In this document: in pieces, positions 1 through 10,761 of the stretch
Numbering within the stretch: the first letter of the stretch is position 1
Layout of the letters: each line of letters starts with the position of its first letter
Assembly: GCF_027359395.1 (NCBI RefSeq)
Contig: NZ_CP114778.1
Span: 1,426,001-1,490,000 of the forward strand
Origin: Prochlorococcus marinus str. MIT 1013
Lineage (GTDB): Bacteria > Cyanobacteriota > Cyanobacteriia > PCC-6307 > Cyanobiaceae
Direction of reading: 5' to 3'
DNA length: 64,000 nucleotides
The notes under the pieces: model-generated
What the model was told of the DNA's origin: nothing
Databases searched by the model: none
Seen by the model: only the letters and a program-made list of their open reading frames with translations
Translations under genes and position numbers: made by a program

Positions 1-80
1 CAACTTACATTAATACTTGAAGAAGAAATAAAGTAATCAATTGAATTTTTGAAGTACAACAAGTAAGGAAAATTTAAATA

Positions 81-2207
81 TTAATTACTTTTAAAAAGTC
101 GAAAATGCTTTAAACCATCAACAACTCCCTCTTGAGCATCAGAAAAGAAAACCCTTTGTTGGGATCTTAATCCATCTAATGATGAATCATGATCAAAAGG
201 AATAACACTATTAGTCAATCCCTTGATTAACTCTGCATCACCTTGTTTACTCGCAACAATAAAAACTTTTTCTAGAGATAAACCCCAACGTAAAGTCAAA
301 AATCTAATAGCTTCTGCTCTTGATGCTCGCAAAGGAACAATATCCAAGTACCAATGACATTTCAGATGTGGAGATGCCGCAAGTCCAGACTGCCTTAATC
401 TTTTACGAACTAAAGGTAAAATGGCATCACTAGGTTCTTTCAATAAATAGCTAATCTTAAAAATACCTTGCTGATCTGTTGATTGAAGCTCTAAATAATC
501 TTTTAAATCAAACAAAACTTTTTCTACCCCTGTTCGATTCCAATCAACGCTTATGGAATCTTGCCAAAAAATATCCGATTTATTTTCATCAGCATAATAA
601 ATTTCTGTACCAGCTTGGCATATCCAAACTGCTGGTGTAGGTAATTGTGTTTCTGGATATCTTTGCCGAGCAGCTTTAACTGATCTTCCAGTTAATATTC
701 CTAACTTAATATCAAGGTCAAATGAATGTTTTTTTAACTGATTTCTCAACTTTGATGAGGCTTGGGGTTGCTCAAGATAGTTATCTAAATCAAGAAGTAA
801 TAATTTCTTACCAATAGGGCTTGTGTCCTTAGCATTCCCCAATGTCCAGTGTCGAGGTGCAAGAAATTTCAAACGCTTCTGCATCAATGCAATGTAATTA
901 CAAATATGAGCGTCCCAACTGAAGTGCCTGCTTACTCCCTCAATTCCATTGTTACTCCACGTTTTCCATAAAGAAGGGTTTGAACCAGCAGTCTCTAAAC
1001 CATCTCGTAACGCTTCTAAGTCAGTTACATCAACGAGTAGTCCATTTTCACAACGAGACAGAATATCCCTTGGGCCACCATCATCAGTAGCTACCATAGG
1101 CAATCCACATGAAGCAGCTTCCAATAATGTTAAACCGAATGGCTCAGTTAAAGCAGGGTTAACAAATAGTCCCTTTTTATGGGCAACCCAACGATAAATT
1201 AAGGGGATTTGGTCTCTTTTATGTTGTTTGGGATAAGCAACTTTTCCGTATAAATTATATTTATCAACCAATTCAAAAACCTGCTGAAATACTTCTCTTT
1301 GTTGTTTATCAAGCTGACGTGAATCATCTCGACTACCTAAAATTAAAATAAGATTATGTCTTTGCTGCAAAATTGGCGAACGTCCATAAGTCTCAATCAA
1401 AGCAGGAATATTTTTTCTCCTTACTGCTCTTGATATAGCTAAGAGAGGAGGAAGATTTATATCTCTCAAAAAAGGTTTAAAAAGTTTGTGTAATTCTTTT
1501 TCTTCTTCCTTCAAATTAGAATCTATTGAATGAAAACGATTTAAATCAACACCAGGTGGAATTATTTCTACGTTCTTTGAACTAAATCGCCCATAACGCG
1601 CGTACTGTTCAACTGATTCCTGCTTAGTACTTGTTATAAGTAAGTTTGAATGCGCTAAAGCCAATTCTTCTGCATCTATTCTTTTACTAATTGAATAAGT
1701 TTGCTCTATTTGATCATGATCTATACCAGCAGCCAATAATCTTCTAAGTTTTTCCCGGCCTAGTGAGTGACCAGTAAAAACCAATGGCAATCCTAATCTT
1801 CTACTTACCAATGCGCCAACATATCCAGCATCTGCATAATGAGCATGAATCCAATCAGGAAAATTATTTTCTTTCTGTAATCTTTGAACTATTTGATCGG
1901 CTAAATCATCTAAATAAGGCCACAATAATTCTTTCCTAATATAACGCTTAGGACCAAAAGATAACCGAATAATTTCCGCACTATTTGATATCTTTTCAAC
2001 GGGATTTGAATAATCGGATGATACTCTCCTATCAATAATTAATCTAGTAATAAGTTCAACTTTCTCAACTTCTGGTCTTGCAGCAAGTCCTTTTACTAAT
2101 TCTAAAACATATAAAGTTTGCCCTCCAGTATCTGAATCTCTGCCCAATTCAAGATCATGTGAACGGATTAAACCATGCAAATTTAAATGTAAAAGTCTTA
2201 ATCCCAA
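81..2207 (-). CDS. sps: Sucrose-phosphate synthase (GT4 domain plus HAD-type C-terminal domain)
   Basis: This enzyme transfers glucose from a nucleotide sugar to fructose-6-phosphate, the committed step to sucrose, a compatible solute in marine cyanobacteria. The first ~460 residues are a GT4 glycosyltransferase with GRDSDTGGQ near residue 24, HAHYADAGYVG, TGHSLGREK, and the donor-site segment EPFGLTLLEAASCGLP. Residues ~465-700 form a sucrose-phosphatase-like HAD domain with LLLLDLDNYL and GILTGRS. HAD motif I reads DLDNY, with Tyr where Thr or Val is usual, so this domain may not be catalytic. The start is TTG; an in-frame stop lies four codons upstream, so no ATG start is available. The length of 708 residues fits bidomainal cyanobacterial SPS. 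Confidence 0.93.
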   Translation of the reverse strand: MGLRLLHLNLHGLIRSHDLELGRDSDTGGQTLYVLELVKGLAARPEVEKVELITRLIIDRRVSSDYSNPVEKISNSAEIIRLSFGPKRYIRKELLWPYLDDLADQIVQRLQKENNFPDWIHAHYADAGYVGALVSRRLGLPLVFTGHSLGREKLRRLLAAGIDHDQIEQTYSISKRIDAEELALAHSNLLITSTKQESVEQYARYGRFSSKNVEIIPPGVDLNRFHSIDSNLKEEEKELHKLFKPFLRDINLPPLLAISRAVRRKNIPALIETYGRSPILQQRHNLILILGSRDDSRQLDKQQREVFQQVFELVDKYNLYGKVAYPKQHKRDQIPLIYRWVAHKKGLFVNPALTEPFGLTLLEAASCGLPMVATDDGGPRDILSRCENGLLVDVTDLEALRDGLETAGSNPSLWKTWSNNGIEGVSRHFSWDAHICNYIALMQKRLKFLAPRHWTLGNAKDTSPIGKKLLLLDLDNYLEQPQASSKLRNQLKKHSFDLDIKLGILTGRSVKAARQRYPETQLPTPAVWICQAGTEIYYADENKSDIFWQDSISVDWNRTGVEKVLFDLKDYLELQSTDQQGIFKISYLLKEPSDAILPLVRKRLRQSGLAASPHLKCHWYLDIVPLRASRAEAIRFLTLRWGLSLEKVFIVASKQGDAELIKGLTNSVIPFDHDSSLDGLRSQQRVFFSDAQEGVVDGLKHFRLFKSN

Positions 2208-2411
2208 GCAAAATCAATGTAAGAGACAATGAATAGATAACTGATTTTATGTTTTTTAAATCTAAAGAAAGCATAATGTTTTTTTTTAAAATAAAAATTA
2301 ATCTTTAAAAACCCTTCTATAACTTGATTTTTAAGAGTTTTTAGAAATCAGAAACAATTATATTTACCGTATAAATTAAGAAATGTGTACAAAAATAAAA
2401 AATATTCAAAC

Positions 2412-5354
2412 TTATTTTGGAGGATGTAATTCCAAAACTTTTTTTAGATAATTACCTGTATGACTATTTGAATCTGTTGCCACTTCTTCAGGAGTTCCCA
2501 TAGCAATAATTTCGCCTCCTCGATTACCTCCTTCAGGACCCATATCAATAATCCAATCTGAGCATCTAATAACGTCCAGATTATGCTCAATAACAATAAT
2601 TGAGTTTCCTTTATCTACTAGTCTCTGTATTACATCCATTAATTTATGAACATCGTAAAAACTTAAACCAGTTGTAGGTTCATCAATTAAATAAAGAGTT
2701 TTACCAGTAGCTCTTCTAGATAACTCAGTCGCAAGTTTTACTCTTTGAGCTTCTCCGCCAGATAATGTTGGAGCAGGTTGACCAAGCTTTATGTACCCAA
2801 GACCAACATCTAAAAGTGTTCTTAATCGATCTGCAGCTTGAGGTATTGCAGAGAAAACATCCACTGCTTGCTCAACAGTCATTTCTAAGACATCAGAAAT
2901 AGAATAATTTTTATACTTAACTTGTAATGTCTCTCGATTAAATCGAGCTCCTTTACATACATCACATTGAACATAGACATCGGGTAGAAAATTCATCTCA
3001 ATTACGTTTACACCCTGGCCACGACAAGCTTCGCATCTCCCACCTTTTACATTAAAACTAAATTGTCCTGCTTGATACCCTCTCGCTTTTGCTTCGACAG
3101 AAGTAGCAAAAAGTTGGCGTATAGGATCAAATGCACCTGTATAAGTAGCCGTATTAGATCGTGGTGTTCTACCAATTGGAGATTGATCAATCACAATAAC
3201 TTTATCAATAGATTTGATACCTTTTAGCTCTTTCAATCCTTTTGGAAAAGGAACTTTCAAGCCTAAAGAATGATTTAAAGCAGGATGAAGTAGTTCGTTT
3301 ATTAAAGTACTTTTCCCACTTCCACTAACTCCAGTAACAGCGACTAATCTACCTAAAGGAAAATCAACTGAAACGTTTTTTAGATTATTTTTATCACAAC
3401 CAATCAAGCGTAACTTTCTTTGTACAGAGTCTCTCCTATTAGCAGGAGTAGGAATAGATGAGCGCCCACTAAGATAAGCACCAGTTAATGACTCTTTTGC
3501 AGTTAACAAGCTATCTAGAGATCCTTCAGCAATAATTTCTCCACCATGCACACCAGCACCAGGCCCTATATCAACTAAATGGTCAGCTGCTCTTATAGTA
3601 TCTTCATCATGTTCAACAACAACTAAAGTATTACCTAAATCACGTAGTTTTTTTAGTGTAGATAATAATCGATCATTATCTCTTTGATGCAGTCCAATAC
3701 TAGGTTCATCTAACACATAAAGAACTCCTGTTAAACCTGCACCTATTTGCGTAGCAAGTCGTATTCTTTGAGCTTCCCCACCGGATAGCGTCATTGCTGG
3801 TCTATCTAAAGTTAAGTAATCAAGTCCAACATCCAAAAGAAATTGAAGACGTAATCGAATTTCTTTTAAAACTAATTCCCCAATCTTTTTTTGTTTATTG
3901 GAAAGTAATGGCTTTGATTTTTTTGTTGTCTCAAGATCCATTAAATCCTCAACATTCTGAAGTGTGGTAGAAACACTTGATGCAGTGAGATCAGTTATTG
4001 AAAAAGGTCCAAGTTTTACTGCAAGAGCTTCAGGACGTAATCTTTTGCCATGACAACTTGCACAAGGAACTAATTCAAGATATTTTTCTAACTTTTGGCG
4101 AACCGCTTCACCATTAGCGTCCTGTAACTGTCTTTCCAAAATAGGTAAAATACCTTCAAAAGGTCTTTTAAATCCTGAATCTTGTTTATATCTGCTATCT
4201 ACCTTAATTAAAATAGGTTCTTTACTTCCATTTAATAAAATATTTTTTTGCTCTTCTTTTAAATCTTTCCAAGGAGTTTTTATCTCAAAGCCAAATGCCT
4301 CGCCAACTGAAAATAATAATGAAAAATAATATGAATTATCCTTATCACTCCATGGTGCAACTGCAGCATAAACAGGTAAAGATGGATCAGGTACAACTCT
4401 CTCACAAGTAAATTTTTTCAAGTGACCAAGACCATGACAATCTGGACAAGCACCATATGGACTATTGAAGGAAAATAATCTTGGAGATAATTCTTCAATC
4501 ACCGCACCATGAACTGGACAAGCAAAGTTTTCAGAAAATAATCTTTCTCTATCAATGCCTTGAGGAAGTTCCTCATTCTTTTTAGGTACTGCTTCGACTA
4601 TTGCTAAACCATCTCCCCTTTTCAAAGTAGTACTTAATGAATCAGTTAATCTCTCTTCGATGCCCTCTCTCGCAAGCAATCTATCAACTACTACCTCAAT
4701 AGAATGAACTTGATTTTTATCTAATTCAATATTATCTGCCAATTCTCTCACTTCTTTGTTAATTCTGACTCGAACAAAACCTTCTGCTGCAAGTCCAGAC
4801 AATAGCTTTGAATGTGTTCCTTTTTTTCCTCTAACAACTGGTGCAAGTAATTGATATCGCGTACCTTCTGGAAGAGTCTTAATTTGATCAACCATCTCAT
4901 CAATACTTTGAGGCTTAATTGGCCTAGAACACTCTGGGCAATGAGGTTCACCAGCCCTACCAAAAAGCAAACGAAAATAATCTTGTATTTCCGTAACCGT
5001 TCCGACAGTTGAGCGAGGATTATGACTTGTGGATTTTTGATCAATAGAAATGGCTGGGGATAAACCCTCAATTGAATCAACATCAGGTTTATCAACCTGT
5101 CCTAAAAATTGTCTTGCATAAGCAGACAAACTCTCTACATAGCGCCTTTGTCCTTCAGCAAAAATAGTGTCAAACGCTAAGGAACTTTTACCACTTCCAC
5201 TAACACCTGTAAAAACCACCAATTTATTTCTTGGAATTGATAAATCGACATTTTTTAAATTATGTTGTCTTGCACCGCGAATAGTTATGACTTCTTCACT
5301 AGAAGAACCAATATTTAATGTCTTTTTTTTAGAAGTAGATTTTGAACTTCCCAT
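2412..5354 (-). CDS. uvrA: Excinuclease ABC subunit A
   Basis: UvrA is the damage-recognising ATPase of nucleotide excision repair and acts with UvrB. Two ABC modules are visible: Walker A GVSGSGKSS at residues 50-58, a first LSGGEAQRI signature near residue 515, a second Walker A GVSGSGKST near 660 and a second LSGGEAQRV near 850. Zinc-finger cysteine pairs are present, including CPDC near residue 305 and CEAC/CDVC around 757-780. The length of 980 residues is normal. It lies 44 bases downstream of recN on the same strand, so the two repair genes are probably co-transcribed. Confidence 0.98.
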   Translation of the reverse strand: MGSSKSTSKKKTLNIGSSSEEVITIRGARQHNLKNVDLSIPRNKLVVFTGVSGSGKSSLAFDTIFAEGQRRYVESLSAYARQFLGQVDKPDVDSIEGLSPAISIDQKSTSHNPRSTVGTVTEIQDYFRLLFGRAGEPHCPECSRPIKPQSIDEMVDQIKTLPEGTRYQLLAPVVRGKKGTHSKLLSGLAAEGFVRVRINKEVRELADNIELDKNQVHSIEVVVDRLLAREGIEERLTDSLSTTLKRGDGLAIVEAVPKKNEELPQGIDRERLFSENFACPVHGAVIEELSPRLFSFNSPYGACPDCHGLGHLKKFTCERVVPDPSLPVYAAVAPWSDKDNSYYFSLLFSVGEAFGFEIKTPWKDLKEEQKNILLNGSKEPILIKVDSRYKQDSGFKRPFEGILPILERQLQDANGEAVRQKLEKYLELVPCASCHGKRLRPEALAVKLGPFSITDLTASSVSTTLQNVEDLMDLETTKKSKPLLSNKQKKIGELVLKEIRLRLQFLLDVGLDYLTLDRPAMTLSGGEAQRIRLATQIGAGLTGVLYVLDEPSIGLHQRDNDRLLSTLKKLRDLGNTLVVVEHDEDTIRAADHLVDIGPGAGVHGGEIIAEGSLDSLLTAKESLTGAYLSGRSSIPTPANRRDSVQRKLRLIGCDKNNLKNVSVDFPLGRLVAVTGVSGSGKSTLINELLHPALNHSLGLKVPFPKGLKELKGIKSIDKVIVIDQSPIGRTPRSNTATYTGAFDPIRQLFATSVEAKARGYQAGQFSFNVKGGRCEACRGQGVNVIEMNFLPDVYVQCDVCKGARFNRETLQVKYKNYSISDVLEMTVEQAVDVFSAIPQAADRLRTLLDVGLGYIKLGQPAPTLSGGEAQRVKLATELSRRATGKTLYLIDEPTTGLSFYDVHKLMDVIQRLVDKGNSIIVIEHNLDVIRCSDWIIDMGPEGGNRGGEIIAMGTPEEVATDSNSHTGNYLKKVLELHPPK

Positions 5355-5398
5355 TAGGGAAAAATATTAATAGTTAATTGTATAAAAAAATATGCTCA

Positions 5399-7084
5399 TC
5401 ACGCAGCTTTGTGTTCCAGCAAGCTCGCCGCATAAGCATTCGCTTCTACAATTTCACCTCCAGCCAAGAGAGCCAATTCCCTCTGCCTATCTACGATTTC
5501 CTTTAAATTAGTAACAATGGACTTAGTATCGCCATCGATAACACTCTTTTTTAAAGCAAAATGATTATCAGCAAATGCTGCAATTATAGGTTGATGTGTA
5601 ACGCAAAAAACTTGGCAATGATTTGACAATTCACGTAGCAAAGTAGCTACATAGCTACTAACTGATCCGCTCACTCCTGAATCTATTTCATCAAAAATCA
5701 ATAGGTTAGTTTGATCAAATGAAGAAAAAATTGCCTTTATTGCTAAAAGAATTCTAGATTTTTCTCCACCAGAGGCAATTTCTGCAAGTGGTGCTAAAGA
5801 AAGGCCTGGATTTGCTGAAAACATAAAATTAACTTTATCAATTCCATTAACTGTTGGTTCACATTCTTCAAAAACAACTTTAAAACGAACATTAGGAATA
5901 CCTAATTTTTTTAGACTAAGAATTAATTTATTTTCAAATTCTAAAGCTAAAGTTTTTCTTATAGTTGATAAATCTTTATTAGACTTATCTCGTATAATTC
6001 TTTTTTTATTTTCAGAAGAAGAAAGTTCGTTAATATTATTAGAACTGTCCTGAAAAGATAAACAATTAAATAACTCATTTTTATAACTGATAAGATCTGG
6101 TATATTTCTTTGATATTTTTTTTGATAGAATTTAAGGGTAGACAATCTGATTTGTAAATCATTTAAAAAGGATGGATCAATATCTAATGTTTTTTCGTAA
6201 TCATTAATCTGATAAGTTAACTCATTAAGATTATTAGTTAATGAATAAAAACTATCAAAAATTGGCTCCAAAGAAGAATCAATTTGAGATAAAGATTTTA
6301 ATTCATTAATACAAAAATTAGCATGATCCAAGATAGATGGGTATTCGTCTAAACTTTCATTTAATCTATTCAACAAAGATTTAACTCCCTCTTTTAATCT
6401 TAGAAGATTAGATAAACGATTCTGGTCAGTTTCTAACTTAGTTTGCTCGTTTGGATCTTCTAATTCTAGTTTTTCTAAATCTTGAAATATATATTTCATT
6501 TCTTCTAGCTCTTTTTTTGAATCTAAGATTCTATCTCTAGCTTCCTTTAATTTGGAATTAGATTCATACCATATCTTCCAATCTTGCTTGACTTTAAAAA
6601 TTGATCCTTGAATTTTTTTTAAATCCAAAGAATCTAATAAACTTAATTGATTTAATGAATCATTTAAAATATAAGTATCTCCTTGTAGCGTAAAATCAAA
6701 TAAAAGTGATCTTAATTCTGATATTTGATCTCTATTAACTAATACACCATTAATTCTAAATCTAGATTTATATTTATCTTCTTTTAAACGCCATTCCCTA
6801 GTCACAATTAATTCATCATCAATATCAAATTCCTGATCAATTAACCAATCTTTTGTAGTTTGCAAAACAGAAAAAACACCTTCAATTGATGAAAACGAAG
6901 AAGCTTTAGCTACCAATCGATTATCTAGAGAGGTTTTTTTATGGGCCAATAAAGCATTTAAGGTATCAATAAATATTGATTTACCCGAACCAGTCTGCCC
7001 AGTAAAAACAGTAAATCCCTTATCAAAATCGATCTCTAAGTTCCCAAATAGAGCTATATTTTGAAAGCGTAGGCTGTTTAGCAT
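5399..7084 (-). CDS. recN: DNA repair protein RecN
   Basis: RecN is an SMC-like ATPase used in repair of double-strand breaks. Walker A GQTGSGKS is at residues 29-36. A long charged helical middle (about residues 150-390) is consistent with the coiled-coil arm. The C-terminal half-site has ASGGEKSRI followed by LLIFDEIDSGVSG, the ABC signature and Walker B. The length of 561 residues is usual for the family. It is first in the recN-uvrA pair and is divergent from the UbiB-like gene across a 73-base gap. I saw no clear LexA-type box in that gap. Confidence 0.96.
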   Translation of the reverse strand: MLNSLRFQNIALFGNLEIDFDKGFTVFTGQTGSGKSIFIDTLNALLAHKKTSLDNRLVAKASSFSSIEGVFSVLQTTKDWLIDQEFDIDDELIVTREWRLKEDKYKSRFRINGVLVNRDQISELRSLLFDFTLQGDTYILNDSLNQLSLLDSLDLKKIQGSIFKVKQDWKIWYESNSKLKEARDRILDSKKELEEMKYIFQDLEKLELEDPNEQTKLETDQNRLSNLLRLKEGVKSLLNRLNESLDEYPSILDHANFCINELKSLSQIDSSLEPIFDSFYSLTNNLNELTYQINDYEKTLDIDPSFLNDLQIRLSTLKFYQKKYQRNIPDLISYKNELFNCLSFQDSSNNINELSSSENKKRIIRDKSNKDLSTIRKTLALEFENKLILSLKKLGIPNVRFKVVFEECEPTVNGIDKVNFMFSANPGLSLAPLAEIASGGEKSRILLAIKAIFSSFDQTNLLIFDEIDSGVSGSVSSYVATLLRELSNHCQVFCVTHQPIIAAFADNHFALKKSVIDGDTKSIVTNLKEIVDRQRELALLAGGEIVEANAYAASLLEHKAA

Positions 7085-7157
7085 AATTCAAAGAATCAAA
7101 AAGACACAAAGTAGGCCTAAAATGGATTAGAAGGGATGTAAACACTGCCATATTAAA

Positions 7158-9017
7158 ATGGCCGCAGAATTAAGCGATTTTATTGAAGCTTCAGGTCTGC
7201 TTGAGTATGACCCTGAAGCTATTGAATCAATCTACAAAAAAAATCCAATTCGTCTACTTCGTAGAATTTGGCAAACACTTTTACCAATAGGATTATTTTT
7301 ACTTGGTGTTGGTTGGGAAAAGTTAATTGGTTCTTTAGAAAAAAATGAAAGAAAAACTTTTAGAGCCAAAGAATTTACTAAACTTCTTGTAGATTTAGGA
7401 CCAGCATTCATAAAAGCTGGGCAAGCACTATCTACTAGACCCGATATAGTTCCACCAATAGTTCTAGAAGAATTAGCTCAGCTTCAAGACCAACTGCCAG
7501 GTTTTGAAAGCGAGCTTGCAATGGCATGTATTGAAGAAGATTTAGAAAATCAAATAAACAACATTTTTACGCAAATAGATAAAGAGCCAATTTCAGCAGC
7601 ATCTCTTGGTCAAGTTCATAAAGCAATACTAAAAGGGGGAGAGAAAGTTGCCGTAAAAATACAAAGACCAGGTTTAAGAGAACAAATCACTTTAGATTTA
7701 TATATAGTAAGAAATATCGCTATATGGCTTAAAAATAATATTGGAATTATTAGAAGTGATCTAGTGGCATTGATTGATGAGCTTGGTAAAAGAATTTTTG
7801 AAGAAATGGATTATATAAATGAAGCTAATAATGCAGAAAAATTTAAATTACTTCATAGTAAAAATAATAAAATAGCAGTTCCAAAAATCTACAGAGAAGT
7901 AACAAGTAGACGGGTGCTTACAATGGAATGGATAGATGGTATAAAATTAACGAACATAGAGGCTGTAAAAAAGTTAGGGATTGATCCAAATGAAATGATA
8001 GAAATTGGCGTAAGTTGCAGCCTTCAACAACTTATAGAACATGGTTTTTTTCATGCAGATCCTCATCCAGGAAATATTCTAGCCATGAAAGATGGTCGAT
8101 TATGTTATTTAGATTTTGGTATGATGAGTGACATTACACAACAATCAAGAATTGGATTAATCAGAGCAGTTGTTCATCTTGTAAATAGAAGATTTGATAA
8201 ACTTTCATATGATTTTGTTCAATTAGGATTTCTGTCCGAAGAAGTCGATTTAAAGCCAATAGCACCTGCATTTGAAAGCGTTTTTACAAGCGCTTTAGAA
8301 ATAGGCGTTAACAAAATGGACTTCAAAGCCGTTACAGATGATATGTCAGGAATTATGTATAAATTTCCTTTTAAATTGCCGCCCTATTACGCATTAATTA
8401 TCAGATCTTTAATTACTTTGGAAGGAATAGCTCTTAGCGTCGACCCAAATTTTAAAATACTTGGAGCGGCTTACCCGTATTTTGCAAGAAGATTAATGGA
8501 AGATGAAAATCCAGAACTAAGAAATAGCTTAAAAGAAATGCTTTTTGATGAAAACAATTTAAAATTAGAAAGGTTGGATGATCTACTTAAAAGCGCTACA
8601 AAAGAAAAGGAACTAGATAGCGGAAAAATATTAGATCAAACAATTGATTTTTTATTTTCAAAAAAAGGTATTATACTTAGGAATGAATTAGTGAATATTT
8701 TAGCTACAAAAATTGACTCAATTGGATGGAAAACATTAATCAAAATAAATAATAAGCTTCCATCAAAAATAAGGTCAAAAACTATAGAAAAATCATCAAA
8801 AATAAATACTAATATAAACTTGAATATGTCTACAATTCAAAAAATGTTTAATATGTCAAAAATGCAGCCTGGTTTTAAAAGAAAAATAATTTTTAAAAAA
8901 TTACCTAAAATTTTAATTACTAGAGATACTTACGAGATGGGATTTGGATTAATGAAGAAAACATCTGAAAAAGGTATAGTAAGATTGGTTAAAGTTGCTG
9001 CTGGTGTTCCGCAATAA
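7158..9017 (+). CDS. ABC1/AarF/UbiB-family atypical protein kinase
   Basis: This is a member of the ABC1/ADCK/UbiB family of atypical kinases, which in photosynthetic organisms are linked to quinone and prenyl-lipid metabolism. The KxGQ motif is seen as KAGQALSTRPD at residues 86-96. The A-rich loop is AASLGQVHKA (about 147-156), the ATP-binding lysine is in AVKIQRPG (Lys167), and the catalytic/metal motifs are HADPHPGN near 300 and DFGMM near 318. The hydrophobic segment LLPIGLFLLGVG at 41-52 may touch the membrane. The C-terminal ~120 residues are Lys/Asn-rich and poorly conserved. The next gene starts at the base after its stop codon, which suggests coupling. The exact substrate cannot be told from sequence. 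Confidence 0.93.
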   Translation: MAAELSDFIEASGLLEYDPEAIESIYKKNPIRLLRRIWQTLLPIGLFLLGVGWEKLIGSLEKNERKTFRAKEFTKLLVDLGPAFIKAGQALSTRPDIVPPIVLEELAQLQDQLPGFESELAMACIEEDLENQINNIFTQIDKEPISAASLGQVHKAILKGGEKVAVKIQRPGLREQITLDLYIVRNIAIWLKNNIGIIRSDLVALIDELGKRIFEEMDYINEANNAEKFKLLHSKNNKIAVPKIYREVTSRRVLTMEWIDGIKLTNIEAVKKLGIDPNEMIEIGVSCSLQQLIEHGFFHADPHPGNILAMKDGRLCYLDFGMMSDITQQSRIGLIRAVVHLVNRRFDKLSYDFVQLGFLSEEVDLKPIAPAFESVFTSALEIGVNKMDFKAVTDDMSGIMYKFPFKLPPYYALIIRSLITLEGIALSVDPNFKILGAAYPYFARRLMEDENPELRNSLKEMLFDENNLKLERLDDLLKSATKEKELDSGKILDQTIDFLFSKKGIILRNELVNILATKIDSIGWKTLIKINNKLPSKIRSKTIEKSSKINTNINLNMSTIQKMFNMSKMQPGFKRKIIFKKLPKILITRDTYEMGFGLMKKTSEKGIVRLVKVAAGVPQ

Positions 9018-9578
9018 ATGAATTTAAAACATAACATCTTAATATTTTTAATATTATTTTTAATTCCACCAACTAAAGCAGCAGAAACATTATTTCTTTA
9101 TAAAGGTACCTTTAATAGATCAATAAAAATAGAAGAGCTATATAACTTTAAGAAAACGAAAATAGCTAATACTAAACTAAAAAATCTAATAAAAATAACC
9201 AATCAAAATGAAAAAGAACTGCATGAAATTTTATCTTATAAAATAGAAATACCCCTATCGCCTAGCAGCAAGTTAATGAATAGTAAAATAGGTGAGGTTT
9301 TTTTAAGTAGACTCACTGAAATTATACATCCTCATAAAATATCTAATCAAAAAATCAGTACAAAAGCTATAAGATCAGGAATTATATTAGGTTCTTATAA
9401 AAATAATCAAAAAATTAATCTAATAGATTTTTTTAAAGCTTACCCAACTAAAAATATTGCTATTGATCTAAATGCATTGAATAAAACCTTAAAAAAAGTT
9501 GAATCATTAAAAGACTTAATCGAATTCTATTCAAATTCACCTTTAAAAAAACTGAAAGATGGAAGGTCTAGCACTTAG
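9018..9578 (+). CDS. Exported DUF1400-like protein
   Basis: This is a small predicted secreted protein of 186 residues. Residues 1-21 form a signal peptide: a Lys-containing N-terminus, a Leu/Ile/Phe-rich core and a TKAAE cleavage region. The mature part has repeated Leu/Ile-Lys-rich helices and a SxxxGxVFLxRLxxIIHP segment. It resembles the cyanobacterial DUF1400 family, often an N-terminal domain of predicted hydrolases. No catalytic hydrolase domain follows here. It begins immediately after the UbiB-like gene and lies 5 bases before threonine synthase, so it is probably the middle gene of a three-gene transcript. The function is unknown. Confidence 0.75.
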   Translation: MNLKHNILIFLILFLIPPTKAAETLFLYKGTFNRSIKIEELYNFKKTKIANTKLKNLIKITNQNEKELHEILSYKIEIPLSPSSKLMNSKIGEVFLSRLTEIIHPHKISNQKISTKAIRSGIILGSYKNNQKINLIDFFKAYPTKNIAIDLNALNKTLKKVESLKDLIEFYSNSPLKKLKDGRSST

Positions 9579-9583
9579 ATTAT

Positions 9584-10711
9584 TTGAAAATACTTGGTGA
9601 AAAAGTGTCATTTTCGGAAAAATTAAAAAAGATTTTTACCTCTAGTCCCAAAAAAAATAATTGGGATGGTCTTATAGAAGCCTACAAACCTTGGTTACCA
9701 ATAACAAAAAAAACGCCAATTATTACTCTAAAAGAAGGCGCAACTCCTCTCATAGAAGTAAAATCAATATCTGATCGAATAGGAAAAGGAGTAAAAGTAT
9801 ATGTCAAATATGATGGACTAAATCCAACAGGCTCGTTTAAAGATCGCGGAATGACAATGGCAATAAGTAAAGCCAAAGAATCTGGTTGTGAAGCTGTAAT
9901 TTGCGCAAGTACAGGAAACACCTCAGCATCTGCAGCTGCCTATGCAAGAAAAGGAGGTATGAGAGCCTTTGTGGTTATTCCAGACGGTTATGTTGCTCAA
10001 GGAAAACTAGCTCAAGCATTAGTTTACGGAGCAGAAATATTGGCAATCAAGGGAAATTTTGATAAAGCACTAGATATTGTTAGAGATTTATCAAATAAAT
10101 ACCCAATAACATTGGTTAATTCTGTAAATCCTTATAGATTACAAGGACAAAAAACGGCAGCTTTTGAAATAATAGAAAATCTTGGAAATGCACCTGATTG
10201 GTTGTGTATTCCAATGGGAAATGCAGGAAATATAAGTGCTTATTGGATGGGATTTAAAGAATTTTTTGAAGCTAACAAATCTAAACACTTACCAAGGATG
10301 ATGGGCTTTCAAGCAAGTGGTTCTGCACCTTTAGTTGAAGGGAAAACCATTACTAATCCAGAAACAATTGCTACGGCTATAAGAATTGGTAATCCTGTCA
10401 ATAAAGAAAAAGCTCTTCTAGTTAGAGAAGAAAGTAATGGTAAATTTTCATCTTTAACAGATTCTGAAATAATAGACGCATATAAAATTCTCGGTAAAGA
10501 AGAAGGTATCTTTTGCGAACCTGCCAGTGCAGCATCAGTTGCTGGTTTATTAAAACTAAAAAATGAAGTACCGAAAAATTCTACAATCGTTTGTGTATTG
10601 ACTGGTAACGGACTAAAAGATCCTGACTGTGCAATAAAAAATAATGACTCTATTTTTCACGCTGGTGTAGAAGCAGAAGTAAATTCAATATCAAAAAGAA
10701 TGGGCTTTTAA
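9584..10711 (+). CDS. thrC: Threonine synthase
   Basis: This PLP enzyme converts O-phosphohomoserine to threonine. The cofactor lysine is Lys86 in [10 protein letters not shown]. The phosphate-binding region [15 protein letters not shown] and the later [10 protein letters not shown] glycine motif are present. The length of 375 residues matches the short bacterial ThrC class. The likely start is TTG at 9584; GTG at 9605 (residue 8) is an alternative, and no ATG fits before the conserved region. It is the last gene before the probable replication origin and is followed by a hairpin terminator. Confidence 0.95.
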   Translation: MKILGEKVSFSEKLKKIFTSSPKKNNWDGLIEAYKPWLPITKKTPIITLKEGATPLIEVKSISDRIGKGVKVYVKYDGLNPTGSFKDRGMTMAISKAKESGCEAVICASTGNTSASAAAYARKGGMRAFVVIPDGYVAQGKLAQALVYGAEILAIKGNFDKALDIVRDLSNKYPITLVNSVNPYRLQGQKTAAFEIIENLGNAPDWLCIPMGNAGNISAYWMGFKEFFEANKSKHLPRMMGFQASGSAPLVEGKTITNPETIATAIRIGNPVNKEKALLVREESNGKFSSLTDSEIIDAYKILGKEEGIFCEPASAASVAGLLKLKNEVPKNSTIVCVLTGNGLKDPDCAIKNNDSIFHAGVEAEVNSISKRMGF

Positions 10712-10731
10712 AGACATATAACTATCCAAAA

Positions 10732-10761
10732 AAAAAAGTGTCTGTGCATTTCACTTTTTAA
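10732..10761 (+). terminator. Intrinsic terminator after threonine synthase
   Basis: The stem AAAAAGTG (10733-10740) pairs with CACTTTTT (10752-10759) across an 11-base loop, about 20 bases after the thrC stop. The T-run supports termination of plus-strand transcription before it enters the origin region. The stem is A/T-rich, so strength is uncertain. Confidence 0.6.

Noticed and set aside
1-36. Open frame QLTLILEEEIK-stop at the window start
   Set aside because: It may be the 3' end of a plus-strand gene, but 11 codons are too few to support a feature.
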